Origin: Bacillus sp. OxB-1
GTDB lineage: Bacteria > Bacillota > Bacilli > Bacillales_A > Planococcaceae
Reading direction: 5' to 3'
Length of the DNA stretch: 64,000 nucleotides
NCBI RefSeq assembly: GCF_000829195.1
Contig: NZ_AP013294.1
Span: 2,119,001-2,183,000, forward strand
This document shows positions 46,700 through 55,715 of this stretch, in pieces. A program made the position numbers and the translations under genes. The notes below the pieces were generated by a model. It was not told the origin of the DNA and searched no databases. It worked only from the letters and a program-made list of their open reading frames with translations. Each line of letters starts with the position of its first letter. Position 1 is the stretch's first letter.

Positions 46700-47176
46700 A
46701 TGAGTAAAATTACAGAAGAAGTCGGCAAATTGGTCGATCCGATTGTGGATGAACTCGGGTTGGAACTTGTCGACATCGAATTCGTGAAAGAAGGGAAAGA
46801 CTGGTTCCTGCGCATCTATATCGATACGCCGCAAGGGGATATCGATATCGACCAGTGCGCGGTCGTCAGTGAGAAGCTGAGCACCGAACTCGACCGGACG
46901 GATCCGATTCCGCAAAATTATTTCCTGGAGGTCTCTTCCCCTGGCGCAGAACGCCCATTGAAAAAGGAAGAGGATTATGAAAAAGCGGTCGGCCAGTATG
47001 TCTTTATTAAGACCTATGAACCGATTGACGGCATGAAGGAATTTGAAGGATATTTGATCGTCAACGAGCCGGATTCGGTTGAATTGCAAATTCGCATCAA
47101 GACTAGAAAAGTGTCGGTTGTCATCGATAAGGAAAAGATTGCGCTAGCTCGATTGGCCATTGATTTTTCCGCATAA
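46700..47176 (+). CDS. rimP: Ribosome maturation factor RimP
   Basis: Needed for 30S subunit maturation. It has 158 residues. Family stretches are [60 protein letters not shown] (about 73-92), and a C-terminal SH3-like domain with [23 protein letters not shown] 46700 is six bases from GGAGG and is preferred to ATG 46697. First gene of the nusA operon (ylxS in B. subtilis). Its ribosome site can be sequestered. Confidence 0.95.
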   Translation: MSKITEEVGKLVDPIVDELGLELVDIEFVKEGKDWFLRIYIDTPQGDIDIDQCAVVSEKLSTELDRTDPIPQNYFLEVSSPGAERPLKKEEDYEKAVGQYVFIKTYEPIDGMKEFEGYLIVNEPDSVELQIRIKTRKVSVVIDKEKIALARLAIDFSA

Positions 47177-47197
47177 TTCAACGTAGGAGTGATTAAC

Positions 47198-48382
47198 ATG
47201 AGTAGTGATCTACTCGATGCATTGACAGCCTTGGAGAAGCAGAAAGGGATCTCCCGGGATATATTGGTGGAGGCGATCGAAGCAGCGCTAGTAACCGCCT
47301 ATAAACGAAATTTCAACCAGGCGCAAAATGTACGGGTTGACTTGAATCTGGATAAAGGGACGATGAAAGTCTATTCCCGGAAAGATGTCGTCGAAGAAGT
47401 GGAAGACGAGCGGTTGCAAGTCGCATTGGAAGACGCGCTGAAGATCAATCCGGTCTATGAGATTGGCGATGTGGTCGAAGAGGAAGTGACGCCGAGGGAG
47501 TTTGGTCGGATCGCTGCCCAGACGGCAAAACAAGTCGTTACGCAACGTGTCCGTGAAGCGGAGCGCGGCCTGATCTATGAAGAGTATATCGATCGTGAGG
47601 ACGATATCGTCAACGGCATCGTCGAGCGGCTGGATGCTCGCAATCTGTATGTCGGACTCGGCAAAGTGGAAGCGGTGCTGCCGTCAAGCGAACAGATTTC
47701 CACAGAATCCTACCAGCCTCATGATCGCATCAAAGTCTATATCACGAAAGTGGAACGGACGGCACGCGGTCCGCAAGTGTTCGTGTCCCGTACACATCCA
47801 GGCTTGCTCCGCCGTTTATTCGAAATGGAAGTTCCTGAAATTTATGACGGCGTCGTCGAAATCAAATCGATCGCCCGGGAAGCGGGGGACCGTTCCAAGA
47901 TTTCCGTCCATACGAATAATGAGGAAGTCGATCCGGTCGGTTCCTGCGTCGGTGCGAGAGGAGCACGCGTCCAAGCGATCTCCAATGAGCTCAACGGGGA
48001 AAAGATCGATATCGTGGAATGGTCCGAAGACCCGATCGTCTTCGTGGCCAATGCGTTAAGCCCATCCAAGGTGATCGATGTCCAGGTGAATGAAGAGGAT
48101 CGTTCCACTACGGTTGTCGTACCCGACTACCAATTGTCCCTTGCTATCGGGAAGCGTGGCCAGAATGCCCGCTTGGCCGCTAAGCTGACAGGCTGGAAAA
48201 TCGATATCAAAAGCGAAACCGATGCGCGGGAGCTCGGAATCTATCCGCTTGCCGCAACCACTCCGGTTGACGGTGAAGTCTTCGAAGAAGTGTATGAAGA
48301 TGATCCGTACTTCGTGGAAGATGATTCGGCGGATGACATCGATAACGAGCCGATCGATCTTTATTCAGACGACGAAGATTGA
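47198..48382 (+). CDS. nusA: Transcription termination/antitermination factor NusA
   Basis: Binds RNA polymerase and nascent RNA; stimulates pausing and intrinsic termination. It has 394 residues: N-terminal polymerase-binding domain ([20 protein letters not shown]), S1 domain (about 135-200, [20 protein letters not shown]), KH1 and KH2 with [20 protein letters not shown] and [20 protein letters not shown]. The acidic tail (about 345-394) is longer than in B. subtilis (371 residues). ATG 47198 has TAGGAG upstream. Confidence 0.96.
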   Translation: MSSDLLDALTALEKQKGISRDILVEAIEAALVTAYKRNFNQAQNVRVDLNLDKGTMKVYSRKDVVEEVEDERLQVALEDALKINPVYEIGDVVEEEVTPREFGRIAAQTAKQVVTQRVREAERGLIYEEYIDREDDIVNGIVERLDARNLYVGLGKVEAVLPSSEQISTESYQPHDRIKVYITKVERTARGPQVFVSRTHPGLLRRLFEMEVPEIYDGVVEIKSIAREAGDRSKISVHTNNEEVDPVGSCVGARGARVQAISNELNGEKIDIVEWSEDPIVFVANALSPSKVIDVQVNEEDRSTTVVVPDYQLSLAIGKRGQNARLAAKLTGWKIDIKSETDARELGIYPLAATTPVDGEVFEEVYEDDPYFVEDDSADDIDNEPIDLYSDDED

Positions 48383-48401
48383 GAAGGAAGGGTGACAGCA
48401 C

Positions 48402-48680
48402 ATGGCAAACATGAAAAAAGTGCCTTTGCGCAAATGTGCCGCAACGGGCGGTATGTTCCCCAAAAAGGAAATGATCCGGATCGTCCGTACGAAAGAAGGG
48501 GAAGTTTCCGTCGATCTCACCGGCAAGAAGTCCGGCCGGGGGACGTATGTGTCGAAATCCGAAGAAGCCGTTGAAACGGCACGCAGCAATCGGGCGCTCG
48601 AAAGCCAGCTGAACGCTGCCGTGCCTGAGCAAGTCTATGAGGATCTGTTGCGGGCCGTCCGCCGCGAGGCATTGAAATGA
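48402..48680 (+). CDS. rnpM: RNase P modulator RnpM (YlxR family)
   Basis: 92-residue YlxR/DUF448 protein; the B. subtilis member binds RNase P RNA and modulates its activity. Family motifs are KVPLRKCAATGGMFPKKEMI (about 5-24) and DLTGKKSGRGTYVSKSEEAV (about 37-56). It is encoded between nusA and the L7Ae-like gene, with GAAGGGTGAC ahead of the ATG, and overlaps the next gene (ATGA). Confidence 0.92.
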   Translation: MANMKKVPLRKCAATGGMFPKKEMIRIVRTKEGEVSVDLTGKKSGRGTYVSKSEEAVETARSNRALESQLNAAVPEQVYEDLLRAVRREALK

Positions 48681-49054
48681 AGTCGGCGAACCAACTGTTT
48701 CAAATGCTCGGCATGGCGGCACGGGCCAGAAAAATTATAACAGGTGAGGAATTGGTCGTACGCGAGGTCCGATCCGGAAATGCGCGCTTGGTCATCATTT
48801 CCAAAGACGCCTCGAAAAATACGATGAAAAAAATAAACGATAAATGCAATAGCTATAACGTTGAGAAGCATGTTTACGGAACTCGGGAAGAGCTCGGGCA
48901 TGCAATCGGAAAAGAGTCGCGGGTCGTACTCGCATTGACGGATGCCGGCTTCGCCGGAAAAATATCCGGGCTCCTCAACGAATTAAACCGGGGGTGGGCT
49001 AATGACGAAAATACGTGTACACGAATACGCGAAACGAGTGAATCGGACGAGTAA
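48677..49054 (+). CDS. ylxQ: L7Ae-family ribosomal protein YlxQ
   Basis: RNA-binding L7Ae/L30e-fold protein that recognises kink-turns. 125 residues; the conserved core ends near residue 107 ([20 protein letters not shown]). The core shows [20 protein letters not shown] and [20 protein letters not shown]. The reading frame continues 53 bases into infB, giving a charged tail ([20 protein letters not shown]) longer than in B. subtilis (100 residues). Confidence 0.9.
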   Translation: MKSANQLFQMLGMAARARKIITGEELVVREVRSGNARLVIISKDASKNTMKKINDKCNSYNVEKHVYGTREELGHAIGKESRVVLALTDAGFAGKISGLLNELNRGWANDENTCTRIRETSESDE

Positions 49055-51434
49055 GGAAGTCATCGAAGAACTTGGAAAGATCAATATAAATGTAACCAAC
49101 CATATGTCAATGCTGGATAACGATGCGATCTCCAACTTGGACAAGAAATTCAAGTCAAGCGGAGGTGCCCCGAAACAGGGCAATCGTCCAGCTGACCGGA
49201 ATTCGGCAAACCGTCCAAGCGGTCAAAATGGACAGGGCAATCGCCAAGGTCAAGGTCAAGGACAGCAACGACGAGGGCAAGGCGGTGCTCGTCCAGCTCA
49301 AGGACAAGGAGGGCAGCAGCGTCCGCAAGGCCAAGGAAGCCAGCAACGCTCCGGCCAAGGCGGATCACAACGTCCTGCACAAGGGCAAGCCGGTCAACAA
49401 CGTCCAGCACAAGGGCAAGGGGGGCAACAACGTCCTCAGGGCCAAGGCCAAAGCGGCAACCGTCCAGCACAAGGGAACCAACAGCGTTCCGGCGGCCAAG
49501 GCGGCAACCGTCCGGCACAGGGAAATCAACAACAGCGCTCCGGCCAGGGAGGCAATCGACCGGCACAAGGCCAGAACCGTCCAGGCGGCCGCGGTGGACG
49601 TCCACCGGCGAAAGGCATCAACCAAGGGCGGAGAAGATACCGTCCGGCTCCACAGCCGAAAGTGGAACAGCCGCTGCCGGAAAAAATCACGTTTTATGAG
49701 TCTTTGAGCGTCGCGGAGTTGGCTCAAAAGTTGCACCGCGAGCCATCGGAAATCATCAAGAAATTGTTCATGCTAGGCGTCATGGCGACGATCAACCAAG
49801 AATTGGACAAAGATGCGATCGAGCTGATCTGCGCAGATTACGAAGTGGAAGTCGAAGAGGAAATCCGTATCGACAAAACTGACCTTGAGATTTATTTCGA
49901 AGAGGCGGAGATCGATGAAGATGTGCTAACGGAACGTCCGCCAGTCGTGACGATCATGGGCCACGTCGACCACGGAAAAACGACGTTGCTCGATTCGATT
50001 CGGAACACGAAAGTGACGCAAGGCGAAGCGGGCGGGATCACGCAGCATATCGGGGCCTATCAAATTACGGAGAAAGGCAAGAAAATCACGTTCCTTGATA
50101 CACCGGGGCACGAAGCGTTCACGACGATGCGTGCGCGTGGTGCGAAAGTGACAGACTTGACCATTCTCGTCGTAGCAGCGGATGACGGCGTCATGCCACA
50201 GACCGTCGAGGCGATCAACCACGCCAAAGCGGCAGAAGTGCCGATTATCGTAGCTGTGAATAAAATGGATAAGCCGACAGCCAACCCGGATCGGGTTATG
50301 CAGGAATTGACAGAGCATGGCCTAGTCGCGGAGGATTGGGGCGGCGACACGATTTTCGTTCCGATCTCCGCATTGAAAGGTGAAGGAATCGACCAGTTAT
50401 TGGAAATGGTCCTTCTTGTGGCGGAAGTCGGGGAGTTGAAGGCGGATCCGAAGTCGAACGCTAAAGGTACGGTCATCGAAGCCCAGCTCGACCGTGGACG
50501 TGGATCGGTTGCGACTCTGCTCGTCCAGGACGGGACATTGCGCGTCGGAGATCCGATTGTTGTCGGAAACACGTTCGGGAAAGTGCGGGCGATGATTAAC
50601 GACCTCGGCCGACGGGTAAAAGAAGCAGGACCATCCACGCCGGTGGAAATCACCGGATTGAGCGACGTCCCGCAAGCGGGGGATCGGTTCGTCGTTTTCG
50701 AAGACGAGAAAACTGCCCGTCAAATCGGGGAGTCAAGAGCGGTCGATGCATTGCAGGAACAGCGCGTAGAAAAAACACGCGTCACGTTGGATAACCTGTT
50801 CGATCAAATGAAACAAGGCGAGATGAAAGAACTGAACTTGATCGTCAAAGCGGACGTTCAAGGGACTGTCGAAGCGATGGCGGCATCCTTGATGAAAATC
50901 GAGGTGGAAGGCGTCAATATCAAAATCATCCATACAGGCGCAGGCGCCATTAACGAGTCCGATATTTCACTCGCGGCCGCTTCCAATGCGATCGTCATCG
51001 GATTCAACGTCCGTCCGGATATCAATGCGAAACGGGCTGCGGAGGAAGAAGGCGTCGACATTCGCCTGCACCGTGTCATTTATAAAGTGATCGAAGAGAT
51101 CGAAGCGGCAATGAAAGGGTTGCTGGATCCGGAATTCGAGGAAAAAGTGATCGGGCAAGTGGAAGTCCGCGAGACATTCAAAGTGTCTAAAATCGGCACA
51201 ATTGCGGGAAGCTATGTGACAGACGGGAAAATCACACGCGATTCAAGCGTCCGGATCCTCCGCGATAATATCGTCATCTTTGAAGGGGAGCTCGATACGT
51301 TGAAACGCTTCAAAGACGACGTGAAAGAAGTCGCAAAAGGATATGAGTGCGGGATTACGATCAAAAACTTCAATGATATCAAGGAAGGCGATATCATCGA
51401 AGCGTATGTCATGGAAGAAATCAAGCGCGTATGA
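49002..51434 (+). CDS. infB: Translation initiation factor IF-2
   Basis: GTPase that places initiator tRNA on the 30S subunit. It has 810 residues: a short N-terminal helical domain ([20 protein letters not shown]), then a highly repetitive Q/G/R/P/N-rich region (about 52-205), a second IF2_N domain, the G domain with [12 protein letters not shown] (about 321-332), DTPGHEAF and NKMD, then domains II to IV. GGGGGTGGG, lying inside ylxQ, precedes the ATG. The repeat region is encoded by imperfect DNA repeats. Confidence 0.97.
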   Translation: MTKIRVHEYAKRVNRTSKEVIEELGKININVTNHMSMLDNDAISNLDKKFKSSGGAPKQGNRPADRNSANRPSGQNGQGNRQGQGQGQQRRGQGGARPAQGQGGQQRPQGQGSQQRSGQGGSQRPAQGQAGQQRPAQGQGGQQRPQGQGQSGNRPAQGNQQRSGGQGGNRPAQGNQQQRSGQGGNRPAQGQNRPGGRGGRPPAKGINQGRRRYRPAPQPKVEQPLPEKITFYESLSVAELAQKLHREPSEIIKKLFMLGVMATINQELDKDAIELICADYEVEVEEEIRIDKTDLEIYFEEAEIDEDVLTERPPVVTIMGHVDHGKTTLLDSIRNTKVTQGEAGGITQHIGAYQITEKGKKITFLDTPGHEAFTTMRARGAKVTDLTILVVAADDGVMPQTVEAINHAKAAEVPIIVAVNKMDKPTANPDRVMQELTEHGLVAEDWGGDTIFVPISALKGEGIDQLLEMVLLVAEVGELKADPKSNAKGTVIEAQLDRGRGSVATLLVQDGTLRVGDPIVVGNTFGKVRAMINDLGRRVKEAGPSTPVEITGLSDVPQAGDRFVVFEDEKTARQIGESRAVDALQEQRVEKTRVTLDNLFDQMKQGEMKELNLIVKADVQGTVEAMAASLMKIEVEGVNIKIIHTGAGAINESDISLAAASNAIVIGFNVRPDINAKRAAEEEGVDIRLHRVIYKVIEEIEAAMKGLLDPEFEEKVIGQVEVRETFKVSKIGTIAGSYVTDGKITRDSSVRILRDNIVIFEGELDTLKRFKDDVKEVAKGYECGITIKNFNDIKEGDIIEAYVMEEIKRV

Positions 51435-51709
51435 TCGTCTATGCGGAATGTACGTTTTTCATTCCCGACGCAGCTTCTTTGAAAGAGAAGCGCTCCGTCC
51501 TCAAACGGATGACAGACCGGGTGAAAAATTCCTATAATGTCTCCATTGCGGAAATCGATCATCAGGATTTGTGGCAACGGACGACGATCGCTCTCGTTGC
51601 CACGGCTTCCTCGACAGATGCAGCCGAGCGGGAAGTGCGGAGGGCGGTCCGATTCCTGGAATCCAATCCGGAATGGGAGCTGTCTGATTTCTCGCTGGAT
51701 TATTACTGA
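51431..51709 (+). CDS. ylxP: YlxP family protein (DUF503)
   Basis: 92-residue DUF503 protein with a ferredoxin-like fold in known relatives. It shows [20 protein letters not shown], then [20 protein letters not shown] (about 24-43), and the conserved [17 protein letters not shown]. The start ATGA overlaps the infB stop by four bases. It sits between infB and rbfA as in B. subtilis. A ribosome-related function is suspected from context only. Confidence 0.9.
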   Translation: MIVYAECTFFIPDAASLKEKRSVLKRMTDRVKNSYNVSIAEIDHQDLWQRTTIALVATASSTDAAEREVRRAVRFLESNPEWELSDFSLDYY

Positions 51710-51731
51710 TACGGAATTGGAGTGACCATCC

Positions 51732-52082
51732 ATGTCAATGCGAGCAAACCGTGTCGCAGAGCAGATGAAGAAAGAATTGGGTTCCATCATTGGCCAGAAA
51801 TTGAAAGATCCGCGTATCGGTTTTGTCACCGTGACGGATGTCGAAGTGACGGGAGATTTGCAACAGGCGACAGTGTTCATATCTGTCCTGGGCAAGGAAT
51901 CTGAAAAAGAGGATACGTTGAAGGGCCTAACGAAAGCGAAAGGATTCATCCGTTCGGAAATTGGCCAACGGATCCGTTTGCGGAAAACACCGGAAATCGA
52001 ATTCGAATTCGATGATTCCGTTGCGTACGGAAACCGGATTGAATCTCTTTTGAAACAAGTTAGTGACGAGCAGGAAGAATGA
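51732..52082 (+). CDS. rbfA: 30S ribosome-binding factor RbfA
   Basis: KH-like factor for 16S rRNA 5' end maturation and cold adaptation. 116 residues. Typical stretches are [20 protein letters not shown] (about 6-25), [20 protein letters not shown] and the C-terminal [20 protein letters not shown]. The ATG lies downstream of GGAGTGACC. Last gene before truB; a two-tier hairpin (GGAGGAAG/CTTCCTCC, 52088-52130) follows it. Confidence 0.95.
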   Translation: MSMRANRVAEQMKKELGSIIGQKLKDPRIGFVTVTDVEVTGDLQQATVFISVLGKESEKEDTLKGLTKAKGFIRSEIGQRIRLRKTPEIEFEFDDSVAYGNRIESLLKQVSDEQEE

Positions 52083-52166
52083 GTGAGAGGAGGAAGTCGG
52101 TGTCCAAGAGGACTTTCGGCTTCCTCCCTTTACATAATTATGGATCGGACCAAAGGGGCATACAAG

Positions 52167-53078
52167 ATGGATGGAATACTTCCGCTATGGAAAGAAAAAG
52201 GCATGACATCGCATGATTGCGTTTTTAAACTCCGTAAAATCCTAGGAACGAAAAAAGTCGGACACACTGGAACGCTCGACCCGAATGTGGAGGGGGTGTT
52301 GCCAATCTGCATCGGCCAGGCTACGAAAGTGGCGGAGTATATTACAGATGCCGGCAAGGAATATGTAGCGACCATTTCCGTCGGAACCGCTACGGAGACG
52401 GAAGATGCGGATGGCGCAGTCGTCGCTTCCGACTTGTCGCCTAAACGGTGGACCCGTTATGAAATTGAACAAGTCCTGGATCGGTTGACCGGTGAAATCG
52501 AACAGATCCCTCCCATGTATTCCGCTGTGAAAGTGAACGGACGGAAATTATACGAATATGCGCGGAAAGGGCAGGAAGTGGAACGGCCAAAGCGGATTGT
52601 TCGCATTGAAGAGATTGTTTTATTGGATGACCGGAATCTGTATGAAGGGAATCAAATCACATTTGATGTCCGGGTCGTTTGCGGGAAAGGGACGTATATC
52701 CGGACGCTTGCCGTGCAGATCGGGGAACTTCTCGGCTTCCCTGCGCATATGGCATCCCTTGTCCGTACGGCGTCCGGCTCTTATCGGAAAGAGGATTGCC
52801 GTACATTGGACGAAGTGAAAGAGACCCAGGAAGCGGGACGGATCGATTCTATCCTTCGCCCGTTGGAAACGGCCTTGCTTGATTTTCCGGCAGTCGAAGT
52901 GGAGGAAACGCTCTATGACCAGTTGGCCAATGGACAAGTCCTTCCGCAGCACCCGCAGTTGGCGGATGCCGCGCTGCTTGTATTTTCGAAGGATGAGAAA
53001 GCCATTGCAATCTATAAGAAGCATCCGACAAAGGAAGGGCTTATGAAGCCGGAAAAAATGTTTCCGATGAACAGATAA
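52167..53078 (+). CDS. truB: tRNA pseudouridine(55) synthase TruB
   Basis: Makes pseudouridine 55 in the T-loop of tRNAs. 303 residues. Catalytic D38 lies in VGHTGTLDPNVEGVLPICIG (about 31-50); also PPMYSAVKVNGRKLYEYARK and CGKGTYIRTLAVQIGELLGF. ATG 52167 gives the conserved start MDGILPLWKEKGMTSHD with AAGGGG 8 bases ahead; the frame runs further up without conservation. ribF follows after 13 bases. Confidence 0.95.
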   Translation: MDGILPLWKEKGMTSHDCVFKLRKILGTKKVGHTGTLDPNVEGVLPICIGQATKVAEYITDAGKEYVATISVGTATETEDADGAVVASDLSPKRWTRYEIEQVLDRLTGEIEQIPPMYSAVKVNGRKLYEYARKGQEVERPKRIVRIEEIVLLDDRNLYEGNQITFDVRVVCGKGTYIRTLAVQIGELLGFPAHMASLVRTASGSYRKEDCRTLDEVKETQEAGRIDSILRPLETALLDFPAVEVEETLYDQLANGQVLPQHPQLADAALLVFSKDEKAIAIYKKHPTKEGLMKPEKMFPMNR

Positions 53079-53091
53079 GGGGGGAATGAGT

Positions 53092-54039
53092 ATGGACATC
53101 CACAGATTGCAATATCCCGATCACACAACAACCGGTTTGAATGAACGCTATTCACTTGCCATCGGATTTTTCGACGGATTGCATAAAGGCCATCAGGCTG
53201 TCATCCGGGCGGCGCAGGAAAAAGCTGCGGACCTCGGAATCCGTTCGGCGGTCATGACATTTGATCCGCATCCTTCCCATCTTTTCGGGGGAGGAAAAAA
53301 CAAAGTGAGCTATATTACACAGTTTCCCGAAAAAGTGAGACTTCTCAATGAGATGGGAGTGGACACATTGTTTGTCGTCAATTTCGACTCGGAACTCGCA
53401 TCCCTCACTCCCGGAAAATTTGTGGAAGTGTTCATAAAAGGGTTGCAAGTGGAGCATGTGACAGGCGGATTCGATTTCACTTTCGGGTCCAAAGGGGCCG
53501 GCACGATGAAAATGATGGATAGCCTGTCAGACGGCGCGTACGGCACGACAATCATCGGCAAGGTGAGCGACCGGGATGAGAAGGTGTCTTCCACACGCAT
53601 CCGCCAATTGCTGGCGAAGGGGGATGTGGAAGAGACCGCTCGGCTGCTCGGCAGGCCATTCCGGACAATCGGCATAGTCGGCCATGGTGACAAGAGAGGA
53701 AAGTTGCTCGGGTTCCCGACAGCGAATCTCATGCCGGATCCCGATACGCTGTTGCCGGCGAATGGCGTCTACGCGGTCCGTTTTTCATACGATGGCGGGA
53801 CATTCGATGGTGTCTGCAACGTCGGGGTGAAACCGACCTTCCAAGATCCCAGCCGTATGAGACCTTCCGTGGAAGTCCATGTGTTGGATTTGGATGAGAA
53901 TCTATACGGGAAGGATGTCGCGGTCGACTGGATCAGCCATATCCGCAACGAGCGGAAATTCGAGTCGGTCGATGCCTTGATTGAACAGATCGGGCTGGAT
54001 AAAGAGACTGCCAAAGAGTTGTTGGCAAAACAAGGTTGA
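53092..54039 (+). CDS. ribF: Bifunctional riboflavin kinase / FAD synthetase
   Basis: Converts riboflavin to FMN and FAD. 315 residues. The N-terminal adenylyltransferase domain has AIGFFDGLHKGHQAVIRAAQ and the SSTRIRQLLAKGDVEETARL motif (about 166-185). The C-terminal kinase domain has GKLLGFPTANLMPDPDTLLP and the FDGVCNVGVKPTF region. ATG 53092 is 7 bases from GGGGGG; ATG 53086 is too close. Named ribC in B. subtilis. Confidence 0.95.
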   Translation: MDIHRLQYPDHTTTGLNERYSLAIGFFDGLHKGHQAVIRAAQEKAADLGIRSAVMTFDPHPSHLFGGGKNKVSYITQFPEKVRLLNEMGVDTLFVVNFDSELASLTPGKFVEVFIKGLQVEHVTGGFDFTFGSKGAGTMKMMDSLSDGAYGTTIIGKVSDRDEKVSSTRIRQLLAKGDVEETARLLGRPFRTIGIVGHGDKRGKLLGFPTANLMPDPDTLLPANGVYAVRFSYDGGTFDGVCNVGVKPTFQDPSRMRPSVEVHVLDLDENLYGKDVAVDWISHIRNERKFESVDALIEQIGLDKETAKELLAKQG

Positions 54040-54042
54040 TAG

Positions 54043-54071
54043 TTGCAATTGAAGATTCTGCATGGTAGTAT
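54043..54071 (+). promoter_or_regulatory. Putative promoter of rpsO
   Basis: TTGCAA (54043-54048), 17 bases and TAGTAT (54066-54071), directly after ribF. Confidence 0.5.
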
Positions 54072-54077
54072 GAACAA

Positions 54078-54160
54078 GTGTAGAACTACACGAACCGCTC
54101 CTTGGCAAATCGAATCACCAACGGTTGCTCGGGTTCCGGGGATATTTTGAAATTAGGAGG
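54078..54160 (+). promoter_or_regulatory. rpsO leader with alternative pairings, possible S15 autoregulation
   Basis: GAACCG (54092-54097) can pair either with CGGTT (54122-54126), stacked on TTGG/CCAA, or with GGTTC (54132-54136). The two pairings exclude each other. The leader ends in AGGAGG, 8 bases before the rpsO ATG. S15 represses its own translation through leader structures in several bacteria; the same is inferred here. Confidence 0.4.
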
Positions 54161-54168
54161 TGAAAAGG

Positions 54169-54438
54169 ATGGCAATTACACAAGAGCGTAAACATGAATT
54201 GATCAATGAATTCAAGACTCATGAGAACGATACGGGGTCTGCTGATATTCAGATCGCTATCCTTACTGAGGAGATCAACAACCTGAACGCCCACTTGAGC
54301 ACTCATAAGAAAGACCACCACTCCCGTCGTGGCCTTATGAAGATGATCGGTCGTCGTCGTAAGCTATTGAAATACTTACGTGAGACGGAAGTTCAGCGTT
54401 ACCGTGATCTTATCGCAAAACTCGGCCTACGCCGTTAA
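54169..54438 (+). CDS. rpsO: 30S ribosomal protein S15
   Basis: Primary 16S rRNA-binding protein of the 30S platform. 89 residues, the family length. Signature: [20 protein letters not shown] (about 16-35), [20 protein letters not shown] (about 48-67), then [23 protein letters not shown] 54169 has TTAGGAGG 8 bases upstream. It has its own promoter candidate, structured leader and terminator. Confidence 0.97.
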   Translation: MAITQERKHELINEFKTHENDTGSADIQIAILTEEINNLNAHLSTHKKDHHSRRGLMKMIGRRRKLLKYLRETEVQRYRDLIAKLGLRR

Positions 54439-54452
54439 TCAGATGACTTCAA

Positions 54453-54477
54453 AAGCAGGCAGATGCCTGCTTTTTTT
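54453..54477 (+). terminator. Intrinsic terminator after rpsO
   Basis: AGCAGGC (54454-54460) and GCCTGCT (54465-54471) form a 7-bp stem with a 4-base loop, followed by a T run. Confidence 0.85.
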
Positions 54478-54622
54478 CTTTGGATAAAAGTTTGTACCCA
54501 TTAGTGAAAGCCATTTTGCTTTCATGGATGGCAGCTACCATGTACCCTTATTTACAGGGCAAGCTCTGTACCACGAAATTGTTCTCAAACAAACTATCAT
54601 TGGATCAAAGGAGAGGTTGACT

Positions 54623-55426
54623 GTGGTAGAAAAGAAAATCGTATTTTTTGATTTGGATGGGACGCTTTTAAATGAGGATAAGATTGTGTTGGAGTCAACG
54701 AAGCAAGCGTTGCGGGCACTGCAGGAAAAAGGGGTGTATACTGCGATTTCCACGGGTCGTGCTCCGTTAATGTTTGATTGGTTATGCAGGGAGTTGGCAA
54801 TCGATTCCTTTGTTTCGATGAATGGCCAGCACGTGATCCATGAAGGGGAGGAGCTTTTTTCCAATCCGATTGATGCAGACATCCTGCACGATTTGGCCAC
54901 GTATGCGAGAAAACAAGGGCATGGACTGTCGTATTCGAACCATTTGGCGTTTGCGGTGAGTGAAGAAAATCATCCGTTCATTCAACCGAGCATCAATGGA
55001 TTGAAACTGGAATTTCCCCCTGCAAACTTCGAGTTCTACCTTCAAAATTCGGTCCATCAAGTGCAAGTATATTGCGAGAGCCGGGATGCCGGACAATATA
55101 TGAATCGATATGCGGACTTCACGTTCATCCAGTGGGGAGAATACGCATTCGATATGCTGCCGGAAGGCGCCTCCAAAGCGGTGGGCATCCGTAAACTGTT
55201 GGAGAAGCTCGGGATTCCACGGGAAAACAGCTTTGCATTCGGGGATGGCCGGAATGATATTGAAATGCTCGAGTATGTCGGGACTGGGGTGGCCATGGAC
55301 AATGCCGTGCCAGAATTGAAAGACATCGCCGATCACGTCACCACCTCCTGCTCGGAAGACGGCATCCTGGACGGCCTTTTGCATATCGGGTTGCTGGAGA
55401 CGAAAGATGTAATGACGGTGAAGTGA
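54623..55426 (+). CDS. Cof-type HAD-superfamily phosphatase, substrate unknown
   Basis: 267-residue HAD hydrolase of the IIB (Cof) type, probably dephosphorylating a small metabolite. Motif I is FFDLDGTLL with D10 (nucleophile) and D12; motif II is STGRAP; the lysine region is ASKAVGIRKLLEKLG; motif IV is FGDGRNDIEML. GTG 54623 (VVEKKIVFFDLDG) is chosen with GGAGAGG upstream; the frame extends further up to 54524 with no conservation. B. subtilis has no gene here between rpsO and pnp, so this is an addition to the block. Confidence 0.85.
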   Translation: MVEKKIVFFDLDGTLLNEDKIVLESTKQALRALQEKGVYTAISTGRAPLMFDWLCRELAIDSFVSMNGQHVIHEGEELFSNPIDADILHDLATYARKQGHGLSYSNHLAFAVSEENHPFIQPSINGLKLEFPPANFEFYLQNSVHQVQVYCESRDAGQYMNRYADFTFIQWGEYAFDMLPEGASKAVGIRKLLEKLGIPRENSFAFGDGRNDIEMLEYVGTGVAMDNAVPELKDIADHVTTSCSEDGILDGLLHIGLLETKDVMTVK

Positions 55427-55596
55427 ATGAAAGAACAAATATAATCAGCAGGGTCTTTTTGGGTGTGTTGGATAGAAATACCGTGCCATAATTGATCCGA
55501 AGGGGGCCTGTCCCGTTTCCTGAAGTCACCGCTCTTCCCAAATTTCACCCCCTCCTATTTTAGAAAACCATAGAACGTGTTATACTGAACAAAGGT

Positions 55597-55605
55597 TGCT
55601 ATAAT
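55597..55605 (+). promoter_or_regulatory. Extended -10 promoter candidate for pnp
   Basis: TGCTATAAT is an exact extended -10 motif, about 110 bases ahead of the pnp start. The rest of 55427-55715 shows no gene. Confidence 0.45.
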
Positions 55606-55715
55606 AGGAATTCAGCATTAGAAAACTTGTGTATAAATAGCGTTGTCAATTACACTATATGAATACATACATCGTATGCAGGACAAGTTGCAATGCAATG
55701 GAGAGGGGTTCAAAC

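Noticed and set aside
49155..49620. CRISPR-like array in infB
   Set aside because: Repeats are imperfect, short and in frame with the protein; there are no regular spacers and no cas genes.
49123..49707. 194-residue alternative frame in the infB repeat region
   Set aside because: It is a shifted reading of the low-complexity IF-2 repeat, with no conserved motif.
52088..52130. Hairpin after rbfA as a terminator
   Set aside because: The stem is interrupted by an internal loop and lacks a T run; truB likely remains in the operon.
54524..54622. Upstream extension of the HAD phosphatase to ATG 54524
   Set aside because: The HAD motif I should lie within the first dozen residues; the extra 33 residues are unconserved and a good ribosome site precedes GTG 54623.
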